A model generated the notes under the pieces. The model was not told the DNA's origin, did no database searches, and saw only the letters and a program-made list of their open reading frames with translations. Position numbers and translations under genes: made by a program. A stretch of 64,000 bases of DNA from Proteus appendicitidis (GTDB taxonomy: Bacteria > Pseudomonadota > Gammaproteobacteria > Enterobacterales > Enterobacteriaceae): the NCBI RefSeq assembly GCF_030271835.1, contig NZ_CP127389.1, positions 1,400,001-1,464,000 of the forward strand. Direction: 5' to 3'. Positions 19,873-29,834 of the stretch are shown here, piece after piece (the stretch's first letter is position 1; every line of letters begins with the position of its first letter).

Positions 19873-21801
19873 ATGCCGTTAATTAGTTTGACTGGGGCTT
19901 ATTTATCTTTCAGCGATGCCCCACTATTAGATAGCACCGATTTATTTATTGAAGAAAATGAACGCGTTTGTTTAGTTGGGCGCAATGGTGCGGGTAAATC
20001 AACACTATTAAGAGTGTTATCTAAAGAGCAACCTTTAGATGATGGTCAAGTTGTTTATGAACAAGATCTTGTGACTGCTCGCTTACAACAAGATCCGCCA
20101 AGAGATATTGAAGGCACTATCTTTGACTTTGTTGCCGAAGGTGTTGAAGAAGATGCTAAATACCTAACGGATTATCACCATATTTCTAAACTAATTGAGA
20201 CAGATCCTTCTGATAAAAATCTCAATAAAATGGCTGAGCTACAAGAAGTACTTGATAGTCGTAACTTGTGGTTACTTGATAGCCGAATTGCCGAAGTGCT
20301 AGAAAAACTCGGTTTAGATGGTGAAGCAGAGCTTTCTTTTTTATCCGGTGGTTGGTTAAGAAAAGCAGCATTAGGGCGCGCATTAGTCAGCGCACCAAGA
20401 GTACTGTTTTTAGATGAACCAACAAACCACCTTGATATTGAAACGATCCTTTGGCTTGAGAAATTCTTAAAAGATTTCCAAGGTAGTATCGTATTTATTT
20501 CCCATGACCGTTCATTTATCCGTAATATGGCAACGCGTATTATCGATCTTGATCGTGGCAAACTTTCTTCATGGCCGGGAAATTACGATAAATATCTTGA
20601 AAGCAAAGAAGAAGCATTGCGTGTTGAAGAACAACAAAACGCAGAGTTTGATCGTAAATTAGCACAAGAAGAAGCGTGGATACGCCAAGGCATTAAAGCA
20701 CGACGTACTCGTAACGAAGGTCGTGTAAGAGCATTAAAAGCACTGCGTGTAGAGCGCAGCGAACGCCGTGAAGTGCTAGGCAGTGCTCGTATGCAGGTCG
20801 AAGAAGCGACGCGTTCTGGTAAAATTGTTTTTGAACTTGAAGATGTTAATTACAGCATTGGAATGCGTAAGCTAGTTCGTGACTTTTCTGCCAAAGTACA
20901 ACGTGGCGATAAAATTGCGCTGGTGGGGCCAAATGGTTGCGGTAAAACCACTTTATTGAAACTCATGTTAGGCGATTTAAAAGCAGACAGCGGACGAGTT
21001 CATTGTGGTACTAAGCTTGAAGTGGCTTACTTTGATCAGCACCGTGCGGCACTTGATCCTGATAAAACAGTAATGGATAACCTTGCTGAAGGTAAGCAAG
21101 AGGTGATGGTAAATGGTCGTCCTCGCCATGTGCTTGGTTATTTGCAAGACTTCTTATTCCCACCTAAACGTGCGATGACGCCTGTTCGCGCACTTTCAGG
21201 CGGTGAGAGAAACCGTCTGTTACTGGCACGTTTATTCTTAAAACCGAGTAACTTACTGATCCTCGATGAGCCAACCAATGATCTCGATGTTGAAACATTG
21301 GAATTATTAGAAGAGCTGGTTGATGCTTATCAAGGCACTGTTTTACTGGTTAGCCATGACCGTGAATTTGTTGATAATAGTGTTACTGAGTGTTGGATCT
21401 TTGAAGGTGATGGTGTTATTAACAGCTATGTTGGCGGATATTACGATGCTCAGCAACAACGAGCGCAGACGGTTTCACTAAAGAGTGAGACAAACAAATC
21501 ACGCAACGTACCAGAAAAAGCTGAAAAAGAAGCAAAAGTGAAAGATAGCTCTAAAAAGAACACTCGTAATAACAAATTAAGTTATCATTTGATACGAGAA
21601 CTTGAGCAACTTCCTGCTAAATTAGAAAGCTTAGAAACGCAGTTAAGTGCATTACAAGAAGAAGTGAGTGGGGCAGATTTCTTTACTCGTCCTCATGAAG
21701 AGACAGAAAAAGTCTTAAAGGCGCTTGCAGATAAAGAACAAGAGCTTGAAACGGCTTTTGATAGATGGCAAGAGCTGGAAATGATGCAAAACGGCGAGTA
21801 G
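19873..21801 (+). CDS. uup: ABC-F ATPase Uup
   Basis: 642 residues. Two ABC domains with no membrane part: Walker A GRNGAGKST and signature LSGGWLRKAALGRAL in the first, GPNGCGKTT and LSGGERNRLLLARL in the second, plus the ABC-F linker between them (EEAWIRQGIKARRTRNEGR). The C-terminal about 70 residues form a charged coiled coil that in E. coli Uup binds DNA. Uup limits transposon precise excision and acts on ribosomes. It starts at an ATG 6 bases after rlmL. Confidence 0.95.
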   Translation: MPLISLTGAYLSFSDAPLLDSTDLFIEENERVCLVGRNGAGKSTLLRVLSKEQPLDDGQVVYEQDLVTARLQQDPPRDIEGTIFDFVAEGVEEDAKYLTDYHHISKLIETDPSDKNLNKMAELQEVLDSRNLWLLDSRIAEVLEKLGLDGEAELSFLSGGWLRKAALGRALVSAPRVLFLDEPTNHLDIETILWLEKFLKDFQGSIVFISHDRSFIRNMATRIIDLDRGKLSSWPGNYDKYLESKEEALRVEEQQNAEFDRKLAQEEAWIRQGIKARRTRNEGRVRALKALRVERSERREVLGSARMQVEEATRSGKIVFELEDVNYSIGMRKLVRDFSAKVQRGDKIALVGPNGCGKTTLLKLMLGDLKADSGRVHCGTKLEVAYFDQHRAALDPDKTVMDNLAEGKQEVMVNGRPRHVLGYLQDFLFPPKRAMTPVRALSGGERNRLLLARLFLKPSNLLILDEPTNDLDVETLELLEELVDAYQGTVLLVSHDREFVDNSVTECWIFEGDGVINSYVGGYYDAQQQRAQTVSLKSETNKSRNVPEKAEKEAKVKDSSKKNTRNNKLSYHLIRELEQLPAKLESLETQLSALQEEVSGADFFTRPHEETEKVLKALADKEQELETAFDRWQELEMMQNGE

Positions 21802-21810
21802 CCAACTGAA

Positions 21811-21834
21811 AGCGGGGCATTATGCCCCGTTTTA
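21811..21834 (+). terminator. Terminator of rlmL-uup
   Basis: A CGGGGCATTATGCCCCG hairpin with a T4 tail, 10 bases after the uup stop. Confidence 0.85.
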
Positions 21835-21886
21835 ATTCCTAGATTAAATATTCTTTTATTGATTATTCTAAATAAGAGGTGTCGCT

Positions 21887-23176
21887 GTGTGCTCTGGTCA
21901 ACAACATCGTCATGAACATAAACATGAGCAAATATTATGTCCTCAGTGCGATCTGGTGGTCAGTGTTCCTGAATTAGTACAAGGAACAAAAGCAACATGC
22001 CCTCGTTGCCATACTGTGCTAACTGCACGTTGGCGCCAACCTTTTTATCAACCTGTTGCATTAGCAATCAGCGCATTATTTATGTTGTTAATGGCGAGCC
22101 AATTCACTTTTGTTAGTATGGAAGTGGCGGGTATTACCAATAATGTCACATTGATGCAAATTCCAACGGTGATGTTTAGCGAAAACTACGTTGAGCTAGG
22201 TGCCTTTTTCCTATTGTTTGTGCAGATTGTGCCCGCTTTTTGCATGATCGCAATCTTGCTTCTTTGCACACCCATTAAATTACCAAGAAAATTACAAATT
22301 TGGTTATCGCGTATTTTATTTCAACTAAAATCGTGGTGTATGGCAGAAATTTTTCTTGCGGGAATTTTAGTTAGCTTTGTAAAATTAATGGCTTATGGTG
22401 ATATTGGGTTGGGATTAAGCTTTCCACCTTATGTGCTTTATTGCTTATTTCAAATTCGTGCTTTCCAGTGTCTTGATAGACATACCTTATGGGAAAAATT
22501 AGAGCCTCGTCCTGCTTATCCTGACATAGAATCGGGTAAACCGGGATTAAAACAAGGTGTAAGATTGTGCCGTTCATGTACGGCAATTTTACCTGCCGAC
22601 CAATATGAATGTAGTCGTTGTGAAGTGAAAGGACATGCAAGAAAACCGAAAAGTTTGCAATGGACAGTATCACTGTTGATTACTTCGTTGATCCTCTATA
22701 TCCCCGCGAATTTATTACCGATTATGGTGACAGAATCACTGGGTAATAACCTCTATTCAACCATTATGGCTGGGGTTATTTTGTTATGGGAAGATGGCTC
22801 TTATCCTGTTGCCATGGTGATATTTATTGCCAGTATTATGGTGCCAAGTTTAAAAATGCTCGCAATTGCTTGGTTGTGTTGGGATGCACACAAATCTAAT
22901 GGAAAAAGAGATCCTGCTAGAATGCATTTTCTCTATGAAGTTGTTGAATATGTAGGGCGTTGGTCGATGATTGACGTCTTCGTAATTGCTGTTTTAGCTT
23001 CATTAGTCAGAATGGGACGTCTGATGAGCATCTATCCTGATTTTGGTGTGGTGCTATTTGCATTGGTTGTAGTGCTAACTATGTTCTCTGCAATGATGTT
23101 TGATCCTCGGTTGACGTGGGATAAGTGTACAACCGATGATGATAAACCCACGATTAAGGAGCCTAAGGGTGACTGA
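21887..23176 (+). CDS. pqiA: PqiA, inner-membrane subunit of the Pqi lipid transport system
   Basis: 429 residues starting at GTG after AAGAGGTG. Two rubredoxin-like zinc ribbons (CPQCDLVV...CPRCHTVL near the N-terminus; CRSCTAIL...CSRCEVKG mid-protein) alternate with two blocks of four membrane helices. FLLFVQIVPAFC, VSFVKLMAYGDIG and PVAMVIFIASIMVPSLKMLAIAWL are typical PqiA helices. PqiA anchors the PqiB MCE tube that spans the periplasm; in E. coli the operon is SoxRS-induced. The N-terminus carries an extra His-rich stretch (HRHEHKHEQ). pqiB overlaps its 3' end. Confidence 0.95.
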   Translation: MCSGQQHRHEHKHEQILCPQCDLVVSVPELVQGTKATCPRCHTVLTARWRQPFYQPVALAISALFMLLMASQFTFVSMEVAGITNNVTLMQIPTVMFSENYVELGAFFLLFVQIVPAFCMIAILLLCTPIKLPRKLQIWLSRILFQLKSWCMAEIFLAGILVSFVKLMAYGDIGLGLSFPPYVLYCLFQIRAFQCLDRHTLWEKLEPRPAYPDIESGKPGLKQGVRLCRSCTAILPADQYECSRCEVKGHARKPKSLQWTVSLLITSLILYIPANLLPIMVTESLGNNLYSTIMAGVILLWEDGSYPVAMVIFIASIMVPSLKMLAIAWLCWDAHKSNGKRDPARMHFLYEVVEYVGRWSMIDVFVIAVLASLVRMGRLMSIYPDFGVVLFALVVVLTMFSAMMFDPRLTWDKCTTDDDKPTIKEPKGD

Positions 23177-24821
23177 AAAGAATGAAACTGCTTTAACTGA
23201 AGCAAAAATTAACAAACTAAAAAGCTGGTCTCCAGTTTGGATCATACCACTTGTCACTTTACTGATTGGTGCGTGGATACTTTATTATCATTTCAGCCAT
23301 CAGGGACCAGAAGTTACATTAATTACCTATAATGCAGATGGCATTGAAGCTGGTAAAACTAAAATTAAAAGTCGCAGTGTGGATATTGGCTTAGTTGAAA
23401 GTGTCACACTCGATAGCAATTTTAGTCGCGTTATTATTACGGCTCGTCTTGATAAAGAGATGAAAGAGTTATTACGCGCAGATACTGCATTTTGGGTTGT
23501 AAGACCTCAGGTCGGTAAAGAGGGTGTAACGGGCTTAGGTACCTTGCTTTCGGGTGCTTATATCGAATTGCAGCCGGGATTAAAAGGTAAAGAAGTCGAT
23601 GAATTTAATCTTCTCGACTCGCCTCCATTGGCGTCACCAGATGCAAAAGGTATTCGTATCAATTTGGTAAGTGAAGCCGCTGGTCAATTAAATGCGGGTG
23701 ATCCTGTTTTATTTAGAGGCTACCAAGTCGGCTCTGTTGAAACCAGTGAGTTCAACATTGAGAGCCGAGATATGCACTATCAACTCTTTATCAAAGCACC
23801 TTATGACAAAATGGTGACCTCAAATGTTCGATTCTGGAAAGATTCCGGTATCGCTTTTGATATGTCTTCATCGGGTGTGCGTGTTGAAATGGCATCACTT
23901 TCTACACTCTTTAGTGGCGGTGTCAGTTTTGATGTTCCTGCGGGATGGGTACCCGGTGATCCTATTGCACCTAAAACAGAATTTAAGCTCTACGACAATG
24001 AAAAGAGCATTCAAAACTCGCTATATACCGACTATCGTAGCTACATTATGTTTTTCTCTGATTCTGTAAGAGGATTGCAAGCAGGCGCTCCCGTCGAATT
24101 CCGTGGGATCCGTATGGGTACAGTTGTACAAGTGCCTTATTACACTAAAGGTATGCAACAATCGCTAGATAAAGATTTTCGTATTCCAGTGCTTATCCAT
24201 GTTGAACCAGAGCGTTTTGCCAATGATGTCGGTGAAAGTTTCGACTTCGTTAAAGAAATCACTTTTGCTTCTAATAATGGGCTAAGAGCATCATTGAAAT
24301 CAGGTAACCTTTTAACTGGGGCGCTTTACATTGATCTTGATTTCTATCCTGACGAAGCTAAATGGGAAGGACCTCAAGAAGTTGCAGGTTACCAACAAAT
24401 TCCGACGGTTAGCTCTGGTTTAGCGCAGATTCAGCAAAAAGTGATGACATCACTGGATAAGATCAACAATCTTCCTGTTGAACCAATGCTTAAAGAGATG
24501 ACTGCAACATTATCTGAAAGCCAAAAAGCAGTCAGTGAAGCTAAAGAAACACTGAAGTCATTGAATGCCATGATTGGTAGTGATGAATTTAGAAATCTTC
24601 CTAACGATATTCAGCAGTCATTGAAAGAGATTAATCGCAGTATGCAAGGCTTCCAACCAGGCTCTCCTGCATACGGAAAAATGATCGATAATATGCAGCA
24701 GGTTGATCAGGTTTTAAGAGAAATGCAGCCTTTATTGAAAACATTGAACAATAAGAGCAATGCATTAATTTTTGAAGCGAAGGAAGGTAAAGATCCAGAA
24801 CCGAAGAGGGCTGAAAAATAA
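23169..24821 (+). CDS. pqiB: PqiB, MCE-domain periplasmic tunnel protein
   Basis: 550 residues from the GTG at 23169, preceded at the right distance by AAGGAG. This GTG overlaps the pqiA stop by 8 bases and gives an N-terminus like E. coli PqiB, so the longer ORF from 23136 is rejected. One membrane helix (VWIIPLVTLLIGAWILYYHF) is followed by three MCE domains (beginning near EVTLITYNADGIEAG, KGIRINLVSEAAGQL and FKLYDNEKSIQ) and a long C-terminal helical needle (about 425-550). It forms a hexameric tube that moves lipids between the membranes. Confidence 0.95.
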   Translation: MTEKNETALTEAKINKLKSWSPVWIIPLVTLLIGAWILYYHFSHQGPEVTLITYNADGIEAGKTKIKSRSVDIGLVESVTLDSNFSRVIITARLDKEMKELLRADTAFWVVRPQVGKEGVTGLGTLLSGAYIELQPGLKGKEVDEFNLLDSPPLASPDAKGIRINLVSEAAGQLNAGDPVLFRGYQVGSVETSEFNIESRDMHYQLFIKAPYDKMVTSNVRFWKDSGIAFDMSSSGVRVEMASLSTLFSGGVSFDVPAGWVPGDPIAPKTEFKLYDNEKSIQNSLYTDYRSYIMFFSDSVRGLQAGAPVEFRGIRMGTVVQVPYYTKGMQQSLDKDFRIPVLIHVEPERFANDVGESFDFVKEITFASNNGLRASLKSGNLLTGALYIDLDFYPDEAKWEGPQEVAGYQQIPTVSSGLAQIQQKVMTSLDKINNLPVEPMLKEMTATLSESQKAVSEAKETLKSLNAMIGSDEFRNLPNDIQQSLKEINRSMQGFQPGSPAYGKMIDNMQQVDQVLREMQPLLKTLNNKSNALIFEAKEGKDPEPKRAEK

Positions 24822-25393
24822 TGAAATACATCATTGGGGTATTTGTATTGATGTTAACGGCATGTTCAAGTCAGATTGATAAAACGTATTATCAGTTGCC
24901 CGATGTTTATCAAGGTGGCATGTCAGAACAAGTCTCGACAACACAGTCAGCCAAGAAGCCTCAAATTTGGGTTCAGCCGATCCGTTTGTCTAATATGCTA
25001 ATTAATGCAGGAATTGTTTATCAAACGACGGATATTAACTATACCGTGGCTAATCAGCACCTATGGATTAATCCACTTGATCAGCAATTACAACAGAACC
25101 TTATTTCCGGTTTAACAAAAGCATTGCCGGGCACAGTTGTTGCTAATCAACCTGTTGAAGATAGCTTAGCGAAATTAACGGTCACCGTTAATTACTTTCA
25201 AGGCCGTTATGATGGACAGGTAATTATTTCAGGTGACTGGATTTATACTGAAAATAATAAAGTGATTAATCAGCCATTCTCTTTAGTTTTAACACAAACT
25301 GAAGATGGTTATCCTGCTTTAGTGCGTACATTAGGGCAAGGCTGGGAGCAAGTGGTTTCTGATATAGCGAAAGCAATTCAAGCTCAATACTAA
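24821..25393 (+). CDS. pqiC: PqiC outer-membrane lipoprotein
   Basis: 190 residues. The N-terminal signal MKYIIGVFVLMLTAC has an LTAC lipobox, with Ser after the Cys, consistent with outer-membrane sorting. The rest is an ABC-type transport auxiliary (DUF330) domain: YYQLPD, QIWVQPIRLSNML, LWINPLDQQLQQNL. It docks the PqiB tube at the outer membrane. The start overlaps the pqiB stop by one base (TAATG), showing translational coupling. Confidence 0.94.
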   Translation: MKYIIGVFVLMLTACSSQIDKTYYQLPDVYQGGMSEQVSTTQSAKKPQIWVQPIRLSNMLINAGIVYQTTDINYTVANQHLWINPLDQQLQQNLISGLTKALPGTVVANQPVEDSLAKLTVTVNYFQGRYDGQVIISGDWIYTENNKVINQPFSLVLTQTEDGYPALVRTLGQGWEQVVSDIAKAIQAQY

Positions 25394-25416
25394 CTGACTT
25401 AGTATCGTGTTTATTC

Positions 25417-25466
25417 AAACCCAATATTCTCTTAAATTGTCTTTAAGTTGAATATTGGGTTTTTGT
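25417..25466 (+). terminator. Terminator of pqiABC
   Basis: A 13-base perfect stem AAACCCAATATTC/GAATATTGGGTTT with a 20-base loop and a T-rich tail. Confidence 0.8.
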
Positions 25467-26124
25467 TTCTTTAGAAAAGAATAAAAAACAATCAGTTAGA
25501 AAACCTTAAAGGAAATATCTCACTGCAATTAGTGGGGCATTTTGGCAACAAAGGCATAACGCTTTCTTCAATTGAGAAGATTATTTTGCAGAAGATATGG
25601 AATTGGTATTTAAAGAGTCTGAATTAATAGATGTATATAAGAGGCATTAATCGCTTATTTTACCTTCAATGATGGCTAATTCCTTAATAAAACAAAGGTA
25701 ATTAAAAAGAGTTTTCTACAAAAAAATAAAAATAGAGCAAAAAATTATATATATAAACCAAGTCTTATATTGACATAAATTTTAAAATAAACATTATTTT
25801 ATCTTAATTAAATTATTGGTTACATAAAATAAAAATAAAGAAAGTTATTTTTATTTATAAAAATTGATTAAATATCAACATATTGTGATTTGTTCTAATA
25901 TAACTTATTAAAATGATTAGATAATATTTTAGTCGAATTATTAGATAAAATAAATAATAACATTAAGTATTAAATTTATAGTTGGTTCAACATCACAAAT
26001 ATGACATTTGTATTAACTTCTTTACTTGCTTAAATGTGCAATAAAGCGTATCAATTTATAGTGGTTGTTGAAAAAACAATCATTATCTTTCCGCTTAAAC
26101 TTAGAACGTGAGGGTTGTCTAGAT
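25467..26124. other. Long AT-rich intergenic region before rmf
   Basis: About 660 bases. A short frame around 25580-25650 (AEDMELVFKESELIDVYKRH after a stop) may be a coding remnant, but is too short to assign. The last 100 bases must hold the rmf promoter; in E. coli ppGpp and CRP act there. No operator was recognised. Confidence 0.4.
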
Positions 26125-26295
26125 ATGAAAAGACAGAAACGAGATCGTTTAGCAAGAGCATTATCGAAAGGTTATCAAGCTGGTATGCAAGGTCGTTCAA
26201 AAGAACTTTGCCCTTATTTCGCCATTGATGCGCGTTCACATTGGCTTGGAGGCTGGCGACAGGCGATGGAAGATCGCCCGAGTCTGGTAAAATAA
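26125..26295 (+). CDS. rmf: Ribosome modulation factor
   Basis: 56 residues from the ATG at 26125 (E. coli 55). MKRQKRDRLARALSKGYQAGMQGRSKELCPY...W LGGWR.AMEDR matches Rmf, the small basic protein that pairs 70S ribosomes into inactive 100S dimers in stationary phase. A longer frame upstream adds 20 residues not found in the family and is rejected; GAGGG lies upstream of the chosen ATG. The gene is monocistronic and followed by a hairpin. Confidence 0.95.
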   Translation: MKRQKRDRLARALSKGYQAGMQGRSKELCPYFAIDARSHWLGGWRQAMEDRPSLVK

Positions 26296-26460
26296 ATAAC
26301 CCGTCGCAGTGAAATAGATAATAGTTTATTTTTAGCTATATTAAATATTATCACTAAGATTTTACCGACAATCAAAACGAGGGTTATTTATATATATTCC
26401 TATGTACATATTGAACATAGGACAATTTGAGTATAAATAACAAACAATCAAATTGGATAT

Positions 26461-26489
26461 AAAAAGGCTTACATTTTGTAAGCCTTTTG
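26461..26489. terminator. Bidirectional terminator between rmf and the mdtO-like gene
   Basis: An AAAAGGCTTAC/GTAAGCCTTTT stem with a 4-5 base loop, A-rich on one side and T-rich on the other. Confidence 0.75.
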
Positions 26490-26515
26490 CATTTATCATT
26501 TTATAATTAAACAGA

Positions 26516-28513
26516 TTAACGACCTAAATTAAAGAAACTGTTCATGCTTAGCTCAAAGTTTTGCATTAATTCTTTTAAGTTATTATTTTTAACTTTATTA
26601 AGATCAGGGTAGCGTGGGCGATTAGTACGGGCGCCTTGTAATCTAAGTGTTATGAGGAATAAATTATTTTTATATTGATTAATAATTTCAGTGTTACTTT
26701 CTATCGCTTTTTGATCCATTGTTTTTTTACTATCATCAAATTGTAAAAGTAATTTTTCATAGTTATAAATGATATTTTTTAATAAATAGAAAATCTCTTG
26801 TGTATGCTGATTAAAATTATCGTGTGACCCTTCATTATTTACCCATGTTGGCTCAATACTTACTCGTGAAATAAATTCATTACACTCAAAGAGTTTTATT
26901 GCAATATCTTCGCGTGTTAGCTTCATCCCTTGCTTATTTTTCGGACTCCATTTATTTCTGACTAATTCTATAATAGAGGCAAGTTTTCCTAAAACTATCG
27001 CCCCTTCTCTTTCTGGAGAGATGAAGATATGTATTATACTACCTAATATGATACCTAAAATTATACCAATAATACGATCCCGAACAGCCGTAAGTTCATA
27101 AACAGGGCCCGTTGTTTCTAATAAAGCTAATGAAAATGTAAATGCTATTTGAATACCTGCATAGCTAATATTTTCTTGCCCCGTTGCCACCCATCCAGCA
27201 AGAAAAAAAACGGGAATTATCAATAATAATAAACCAAAAATAGAATTTATTTGGTTGGTGATAAACATTATTGAAAATAGCGCAAAAGCCGCACCAATAA
27301 CTGCGCCAGATAAACGCAAAATAACTTTACGTTGAACATTGCCTAATCCAGGTTGAGCAATAATTAGGCAGCTTAACATAAAGGTGCTAATCCCAGTCCA
27401 ATCAGTTAATGTATAAATAAAATAACTAACTAATACAGAGAGTAATGTTTTTAATGCAAAGATGATGTATCGACTATTAGTAAAAGCATCTTCGATCCAA
27501 AAACGTTCTTTAGGTTGATCAACCTTATTTAAAATTAATTCAACTTCCTCTTTACTAAGGTAATTTTTTTCACTTTCTAAATATCTTTTTAGTGCCGAAT
27601 AGATCCTATTTAGAATCACATTATTTGTAGTTTTATAATGAATTATATCTTGTTCAGATAATGATTTTTTTTCTAGTGATAATTTTATATTTTCTAGCGT
27701 ATTGGCTAGTTGTGCAGCAAATATTTTATCTTCCTCATTAGCTAATTCTTGAGGTAGTTTTGCTGATAAATTTCGAATTTCAGAAATAAAGGTTATTTTT
27801 TCAATATAGTATTGTTTATCTAGTGTGTTATTTTTATCTCGCATAATACTAAAGCGCAGATATTTATACATGGCTTGTAGGTCCATGCCTACTTGAACAA
27901 TATTATGATCTTTTTCGGTAGATGAAATTGTAGGATCAATGCATTTATTAATAATTTTAATTTGATAAATTAAAAAATTAGTAAGCTGTTTTTCGGGTTC
28001 AATGGGTAATAAAAGTGTATTAACTATCAGTGTAACAACTATAGTATAAATAACAGAAACCCAAACCCATAAAATTGATCTAACAAGTAGTTCTGCATTA
28101 GGTGCAATATCAACAAGGGATTGTGAATAAATAACAACGATTGAAATAATATAAAAGAGAATTCCGACTTTTGTTGTTCTCATTAAAAAAAAGCTAATTA
28201 GAAAAACAAGGGAGGAAAGTAATATTCTGAGAAAAGGGGAATTCCAAGTTATAATAATGATTAGAAGAGATACCAATATTGCTAATGTACCTGCAATAAT
28301 AAATAGAAAGCCGATTATTTTTGTAATAACAATATTTGTTTGAGTTAGAAAGAAGACAACAATAATAGAAAGAGGAATATAGGGTATTTGCAGGGATAGT
28401 GAAATAATTACAACCAAAACGCATGATATTACTGTGCGTACTGTTTGGTTCATTCTTCCTGGGTAAGGTAATAAAGCATTCTGAATATTTTCTAAAATTG
28501 AGTTCTCTTTCAT
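26516..28513 (-). CDS. FUSC-family inner-membrane efflux protein, MdtO-like
   Basis: 665 residues from the ATG at 28513, which follows AAGGAAG; the longer frame to 28609 overlaps the upstream gene and is rejected. Two blocks of membrane helices (about 20-170 and 360-500) are separated and followed by soluble helical regions, the FUSC/aromatic-acid exporter layout of AaeB, YccS and MdtO. GLGNVQRKVILRLSGAVIGAAFA is the conserved FUSC segment. Together with the MdtN-like and YtcA-like genes upstream it forms ytcA-mdtN-mdtO order. Substrate unknown; E. coli MdtNOP is linked to sulfa drugs and dyes. Confidence 0.85.
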   Translation of the reverse strand: MKENSILENIQNALLPYPGRMNQTVRTVISCVLVVIISLSLQIPYIPLSIIVVFFLTQTNIVITKIIGFLFIIAGTLAILVSLLIIIITWNSPFLRILLSSLVFLISFFLMRTTKVGILFYIISIVVIYSQSLVDIAPNAELLVRSILWVWVSVIYTIVVTLIVNTLLLPIEPEKQLTNFLIYQIKIINKCIDPTISSTEKDHNIVQVGMDLQAMYKYLRFSIMRDKNNTLDKQYYIEKITFISEIRNLSAKLPQELANEEDKIFAAQLANTLENIKLSLEKKSLSEQDIIHYKTTNNVILNRIYSALKRYLESEKNYLSKEEVELILNKVDQPKERFWIEDAFTNSRYIIFALKTLLSVLVSYFIYTLTDWTGISTFMLSCLIIAQPGLGNVQRKVILRLSGAVIGAAFALFSIMFITNQINSIFGLLLLIIPVFFLAGWVATGQENISYAGIQIAFTFSLALLETTGPVYELTAVRDRIIGIILGIILGSIIHIFISPEREGAIVLGKLASIIELVRNKWSPKNKQGMKLTREDIAIKLFECNEFISRVSIEPTWVNNEGSHDNFNQHTQEIFYLLKNIIYNYEKLLLQFDDSKKTMDQKAIESNTEIINQYKNNLFLITLRLQGARTNRPRYPDLNKVKNNNLKELMQNFELSMNSFFNLGR

Positions 28514-28538
28514 TATTTTGTTCTTCCTTAATGACTTA

Positions 28539-29555
28539 TCATTTATCGCGGTGAATAATGACAACGGAAGAAGCACCAATACGGAATAAATCAGGATCAG
28601 GATCAGCAATACGTATTTTTACAGGAAACCGTTGTGAGACATGGACCCAATTAATAGAACGACTTACTGACGGTAAACCGCCAATAATTATTCCTTCATC
28701 TGTGGGAGCAACACCATAACTAATTGAGTCAACAACACCAGAAAAAGATTTATTTGTATCGCTCATAACAAACACTTGTGCTGGAGAGCCTTTATGAAGT
28801 CCTTTTAAATCTGTTTCACGGAAATTTGCGATGACAAACCATTGTTTTGTATCAATTAAGGTCATAATGGCTTGAGAGGGGGAGGTATATTGCCCTACAG
28901 TGGTTTTTAGTGATGTTACTATGCCATCAAAAGGGGCTATGACTTCTGTATATTGTAAATTAAGCTTCGCTTTTTCAATTTGAGCAACGACTTCATTACG
29001 TTGAGCTTCTAAAGCCTCAATACCATCAATCGCTAGAATTGCTTGTTTGGCTTGTAATTGTAAAGCTTTATAAACAGCCTCATCACTATTTTTCTTTGTT
29101 AATGCTTGATTTATCTCTTCTTTAGAAACATAGCCTTTTTTAACTAAAGGGAGTTTTCGATTATATGAATCGAGAGATTGTAAAAATTGAACTTTTGCAC
29201 TTTCAACTTGTGCATGAATAGCTTCAGCATTTTTTTCTTGAGAACTGATTGAGCGTTGCATTAATTTTATTTGTTCTTCAAGCGTTTTTTGTTTAGCTAA
29301 ATTATAGTTTAAATCAGCTTGATAAAGCTGAGGGTCTATTCGATAAAGTAAGTCGCCTTTTTTGACTAGCTGATTATTCTCGATAGGAAGCTCAATAATT
29401 TTACCATTAATTTCAGGTACTACATTAATTGTATCTGCGTAAATATAAGCATCATCTGTTCTTGGTGCATTATTAACATTCCAAAGCACTATCCCTAATA
29501 CAATTAATGTGATTAATAGAAGTAATAGGCTATATATTTTACGTACTAATATCAT
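28539..29555 (-). CDS. HlyD-family periplasmic adaptor, MdtN-like
   Basis: 338 residues (E. coli MdtN 343). One N-terminal membrane helix (YSLLLLLITLIVLGIVLW), then APRTDDAYIYADTINVVPEINGKI (barrel-sandwich start), a long coiled coil (about 90-190), and TEVIAPFDGIVTSLKTTVGQY closing the lipoyl domain. This adaptor links the FUSC pump to an outer-membrane channel. The ATG follows AAAGGAC. The FUSC gene starts 25 bases downstream and the YtcA-like gene ends 12 bases upstream, so this is an operon. No OMF gene is present. Confidence 0.88.
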   Translation of the reverse strand: MILVRKIYSLLLLLITLIVLGIVLWNVNNAPRTDDAYIYADTINVVPEINGKIIELPIENNQLVKKGDLLYRIDPQLYQADLNYNLAKQKTLEEQIKLMQRSISSQEKNAEAIHAQVESAKVQFLQSLDSYNRKLPLVKKGYVSKEEINQALTKKNSDEAVYKALQLQAKQAILAIDGIEALEAQRNEVVAQIEKAKLNLQYTEVIAPFDGIVTSLKTTVGQYTSPSQAIMTLIDTKQWFVIANFRETDLKGLHKGSPAQVFVMSDTNKSFSGVVDSISYGVAPTDEGIIIGGLPSVSRSINWVHVSQRFPVKIRIADPDPDLFRIGASSVVIIHRDK

Positions 29556-29567
29556 CTCTAGTCCTTT

Positions 29568-29834
29568 TTACTTAGGAAAAAATAATAACCAAGTTAACAT
29601 TGAAATTAATGCTGTAACGCAAGGATATACAATAATAACAGGGTGCAAAAAGAAGCGCCCTTTAGTTTTGGATAGTATGATATGGATGATAATCATGCCT
29701 AAAATGCCAATGGCAGAACATAATAACCAATCAGGAAATGATGCACCAAATAATACAATGGAAGGGGCAGGTGAGCATCCTGTAAGAAACAATATCATTA
29801 ATACAGTTGCTACTAAATTTTTTATATTATTCAT
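29568..29834 (-). CDS. YtcA-like small membrane lipoprotein
   Basis: 88 residues. The signal ends in an LTGC lipobox, followed by SPAPSIVLFGASFPDWLLC and two further hydrophobic helices. YtcA, encoded just upstream of mdtN in E. coli, has the same length, the GCS.SPAIPV.GAYYPSWFFC-like segment and two helices. It is the first gene of the three-gene operon; a good AGGA site precedes the ATG. Its role in the pump is unknown. Confidence 0.8.
   Translation of the reverse strand: MNNIKNLVATVLMILFLTGCSPAPSIVLFGASFPDWLLCSAIGILGMIIIHIILSKTKGRFFLHPVIIVYPCVTALISMLTWLLFFPK

Noticed and set aside
23136..23168. Longer pqiB start
   Set aside because: The GTG at 23169 has a perfect AAGGAG and overlaps the pqiA stop; the longer start has neither.
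25560..25650. Short frame upstream of rmf
   Set aside because: Only about 25 residues after a stop; too short to assign as a gene.
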